Shown here piece by piece: positions 13,175-14,701 of a stretch of 14,701 nt of DNA. The DNA is taken from NCBI GenBank assembly GCA_947177115.1, contig CAMWTG010000034.1, positions 1 through 14,701 of the forward strand, read 5' to 3'. The notes beneath the pieces are model-generated. The model ran no database searches. It saw only the letters and a list, made by a program, of their open reading frames with translations, and was not told the DNA's origin. Each line of letters opens with the position of its first letter. Positions within the stretch are counted from its first letter, which is position 1. The position numbers and the translations under genes are program-made. Source of the stretch: an uncultured Clostridia bacterium. GTDB taxonomy: Bacteria > Bacillota > Clostridia > Oscillospirales > Oscillospiraceae.

Positions 13175-13190
13175 TTTTCAGCTCGCCTCC

Positions 13191-13736
13191 TTACTTCTTC
13201 GCGCCGGTCTTACCGACCTTGCGGCGGATGACCTCGTCCACGTACTTGATGCCCTTGCCCTTATACGGCTCGGGGGGACGCTTCTCGCGGACCTCGGCGG
13301 CGAACTGGCCAACCTGCTGCTTATCGCAGCCAATGATGACGACCTTATTGGGTGCGGGGACCTCAATGGTGATGCCATCGATCTCGGAAACAGTGACGGG
13401 ATGGGAGTAACCCAGGTTCATCACCAGATTCTTGCCCTCTTTGCTGGCGCGGTAGCCCACGCCATTGATCTCCAGCTCCTTCTTGTAGGTCTCATTGACG
13501 CCCACCACCATGTTGTGCAGCAGGGTGCGGGTCAGGCCATGGAGGGAACGGTGGGCCTTGTCATCGGAGGGGCGCTTGACGTGAATCTCCGCGCCCTCCT
13601 TCTCAATGATCATATCGGGATGGAGCTGCTGGGTCAGGGTGCCCTTGGGGCCCTTGACGGTGACCAGGTTGCCCTCGGCCACGGTGACTTCCACACCGGC
13701 GGGAACGGTAATGGGCATTCTTCCAATTCTACTCAT
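13191..13736 (-). CDS. rplF: 50S ribosomal protein L6
   Basis: The 181-residue protein opens MSRIGRMPITVPAGVEVTVA and has the two tandem L6 domains. VKGPKGTLTQQLHPDM is in the first. PEPYKGKGIKYVDEVIRRKV near the C-terminus is the hallmark of the second. L6 binds 23S rRNA near the sarcin-ricin loop. An in-frame upstream start at 13757 overlaps rpsH and is rejected; the ATG at 13736 is placed eight bases after GGAGGGTATTTGAC. The spacing to rpsH is 14 bases. Confidence 0.98.
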   Translation of the reverse strand: MSRIGRMPITVPAGVEVTVAEGNLVTVKGPKGTLTQQLHPDMIIEKEGAEIHVKRPSDDKAHRSLHGLTRTLLHNMVVGVNETYKKELEINGVGYRASKEGKNLVMNLGYSHPVTVSEIDGITIEVPAPNKVVIIGCDKQQVGQFAAEVREKRPPEPYKGKGIKYVDEVIRRKVGKTGAKK

Positions 13737-13750
13737 GTCAAATACCCTCC

Positions 13751-14149
13751 TTACCAAACGAATGCCAGGACTTCGCCGCCAACGTGGGCCGCGCGAGCGG
13801 CCTTGTCGGTCATGACGCCCTTGGACGTAGAGATGATGGCGATGCCGAGGCCCCGCAGGACCTTGGGCAGCTCGTCCGCGCCGGCGTAAACGCGCAGGCC
13901 GGGCTTGCTGACGCGGCGCAGGCCGGAAATGACCTTCTCCTTGCCGCCGTTGTACTTCAGGGTGATGCGGATAACGCCCTGGGTGCCATCGTCAATGAGC
14001 TGGAAGCTCTTGATATAGCCCTCGTCCAGCAGGATCTGAGCAATGCTCTTCTTCATGTTGGAAGCGGGGACGTCAACGGTGGCATGCTTGGCGCTGTTCG
14101 CGTTGCGGATGCGGGTGAGCATATCCGCAATGGGGTCTGTGATGTGCAT
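13751..14149 (-). CDS. rpsH: 30S ribosomal protein S8
   Basis: The 132-residue protein opens MHITDPIADMLTRIRNANSA. It ends with the typical S8 C-terminal block (VLRGLGIAIISTSKGVMTDK, then GGEVLAFVW). S8 binds 16S rRNA helix 21 in the central domain; in E. coli it also represses spc-operon translation by binding an mRNA mimic. The ATG at 14149 follows GAGGAGGAAAACATTCC. Unusually, 213 bases separate it from rpsN, and that spacer is full of inverted repeats, so S8 translation could be controlled there (inference). Confidence 0.98.
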   Translation of the reverse strand: MHITDPIADMLTRIRNANSAKHATVDVPASNMKKSIAQILLDEGYIKSFQLIDDGTQGVIRITLKYNGGKEKVISGLRRVSKPGLRVYAGADELPKVLRGLGIAIISTSKGVMTDKAARAAHVGGEVLAFVW

Positions 14150-14362
14150 GGAATGTTTTCCTCCTCATTCGAAGTTACAGCCACTGGCTGTTTAGGTGTT
14201 GAGGTATCGTCACGAATTTGGAAATTCCCAACGACCTTTCAACATCCTGTTAACAATTTTGTTGGCGGTTCTTCCGCCGTCCTGCAGGGGCGGATATCAT
14301 CCGTCCTACAGGACATGGGCCGCATGCTGTGCGGACGGATCCTCTCCGCCCCCACAAGCCCC
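14150..14362 (-). ncRNA. Structured rpsN-rpsH spacer: candidate cis-acting RNA element
   Basis: This 213-base gap lies inside an operon whose other gaps are mostly under 30 bases. On the minus strand the first part folds as nested helices: GGGGCGGA / TCCGCCCC (14345-14352 with 14287-14294), a 4x4 internal loop, and ATCCGTCC / GGACGGAT (14333-14340 with 14299-14306). An apical ACAG-CATG / CATG-CTGT arm closes around CGGCC. Further hairpins follow: GGCGG-AAGAA-CCGCC (14264-14278), AACAA / TTGTT (14252-14263), GAATTT / AAATTC and ACAGCC-ACT-GGCTGT (14177-14191). No T-run follows the big hairpin, so it is not an intrinsic terminator. It could be a ribosomal-protein binding site, a processing site or an inserted repeat. 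No ORF fits the spacer. Confidence 0.4.
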
Positions 14363-14548
14363 TTACCAGGAAGCCTTGCGGACGCCGGGGATCTCGCCCT
14401 TGTAGGCCAGCTCCCTAAAGCAGATACGGCATACGCCGTAATCGCGCAGATAAGCATGGGGACGGCCGCAGATCTTGCAGCGGTTGTACTTCCGGCTGGA
14501 GAACTTGGGCTCGGCCTGCTGCTTAAGAATCATAGACTTTTTTGCCAT
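14363..14548 (-). CDS. rpsN: 30S ribosomal protein S14, type Z
   Basis: The 61-residue protein starts MAKKSMILKQQAEPKFSSRK and has the zinc motif CKIC (24-27) and CRIC (40-43), the short type Z / C-plus S14 of many Gram-positives. It ends GEIPGVRKASW, the conserved S14 terminus. S14 lies in the 30S head. The ATG at 14548 follows GGGAGGATTAAAAA. It is 16 bases after rplE, as usual, but is followed by the long structured spacer rather than directly by rpsH. Confidence 0.98.
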   Translation of the reverse strand: MAKKSMILKQQAEPKFSSRKYNRCKICGRPHAYLRDYGVCRICFRELAYKGEIPGVRKASW

Positions 14549-14564
14549 TTTTTAATCCTCCCTA

Positions 14565-14701
14565 TCAGCGCTCGAAGGGGGCGCCAACCAGCTCCAGCAG
14601 AGCCTTGGCTTCCTCATCGGTCTCGGCGGTGGTGCAGATGATGATGTCCATGCCGCGGATCTTGTCGATCTTGTCGTACTCGATCTCGGGGAAGATCAGC
14701 T
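14565..14701 (-). CDS. rplE: 50S ribosomal protein L5 (C-terminal 44 residues; start beyond the window)
   Basis: The visible end reads LIFPEIEYDKIDKIRGMDII, then ICTTAETDEEAKALLELVGA and PFER followed by TGA. This is the characteristic L5 C-terminus (the IFPEI..DKI..IRGMDI block). L5 binds 5S rRNA and contacts the 30S head through a subunit bridge. The gene enters from the right edge, so its start, and the upstream rplX/rplN, are outside. The stop is 16 bases ahead of rpsN. Confidence 0.97.
   Translation of the reverse strand, partial: LIFPEIEYDKIDKIRGMDIIICTTAETDEEAKALLELVGAPFER

Noticed and set aside
12283..14641. Two 285-residue plus-strand frames (12283-13140 and 13784-14641)
   Set aside because: Both are antisense to ribosomal protein genes. 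The second crosses the structured rpsN-rpsH spacer and shows no protein-like features there.

Overview
The window looks like the chromosome of a GC-rich member of the Clostridia, most likely Oscillospiraceae (the Flavonifractor / Lawsonibacter / Oscillibacter part of the gut Firmicutes). The grounds are the Firmicutes-type order of the spc-alpha ribosomal cluster (with a KOW-domain gene between map and infA), strong AGGAGG-type ribosome binding sites almost everywhere, a short zinc-binding S14, a C-minus S4, and high GC. The genus assignment is inference; family and gene-order statements rest on recognisable protein sequence.

Left part, plus strand (1-2970): three tightly packed genes. They are the 3' part of an uncharacterised FAD-dependent dehydrogenase (COG2509 type), a D-2-hydroxyacid dehydrogenase, and a DUF2161-type PD-(D/E)XK nuclease-fold protein. 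Both junctions are stop/start overlaps (ATGA and TGATG), so they are probably co-transcribed and translationally coupled. A weak hairpin/T-run follows.

Middle part (2971-5414): a patchwork of small items. An AT-richer stretch carries a small membrane-protein ORF and, overlapping it, a 33-codon ORF. A long 21-bp stem-loop comes next, then a minus-strand NodB-type polysaccharide deacetylase lipoprotein with perfect inverted repeats upstream. A strong bidirectional terminator follows, then a minus-strand zinc-ribbon/single-membrane-span protein. Last is a 160-bp miniature element with 29-bp terminal inverted repeats, which lies directly against the zinc-ribbon gene and appears to contribute to its promoter.

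Right part, minus strand (5349-14701): the end of the spc operon running into the alpha operon, in the order rplE(partial)-rpsN-rpsH-rplF-rplR-rpsE-rpmD-rplO-secY-adk-map-KOW gene-infA-rpmJ-rpsM-rpsK-rpsD-rpoA-rplQ, closed by a strong intrinsic terminator. These genes supply ribosomal proteins of both subunits, the core of the protein export channel, adenylate kinase, N-terminal methionine removal, initiation factor 1 and the RNA polymerase alpha subunit. The cluster is conventional with one exception. The rpsN-rpsH spacer is about 213 bp, far longer than its neighbours, and folds on paper into a well-ordered hairpin plus several smaller ones.

I do not see a defence system, CRISPR array, tRNA, rRNA or intact transposase. 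The items most worth following up are the miniature inverted-repeat element and the structured rpsN-rpsH spacer.
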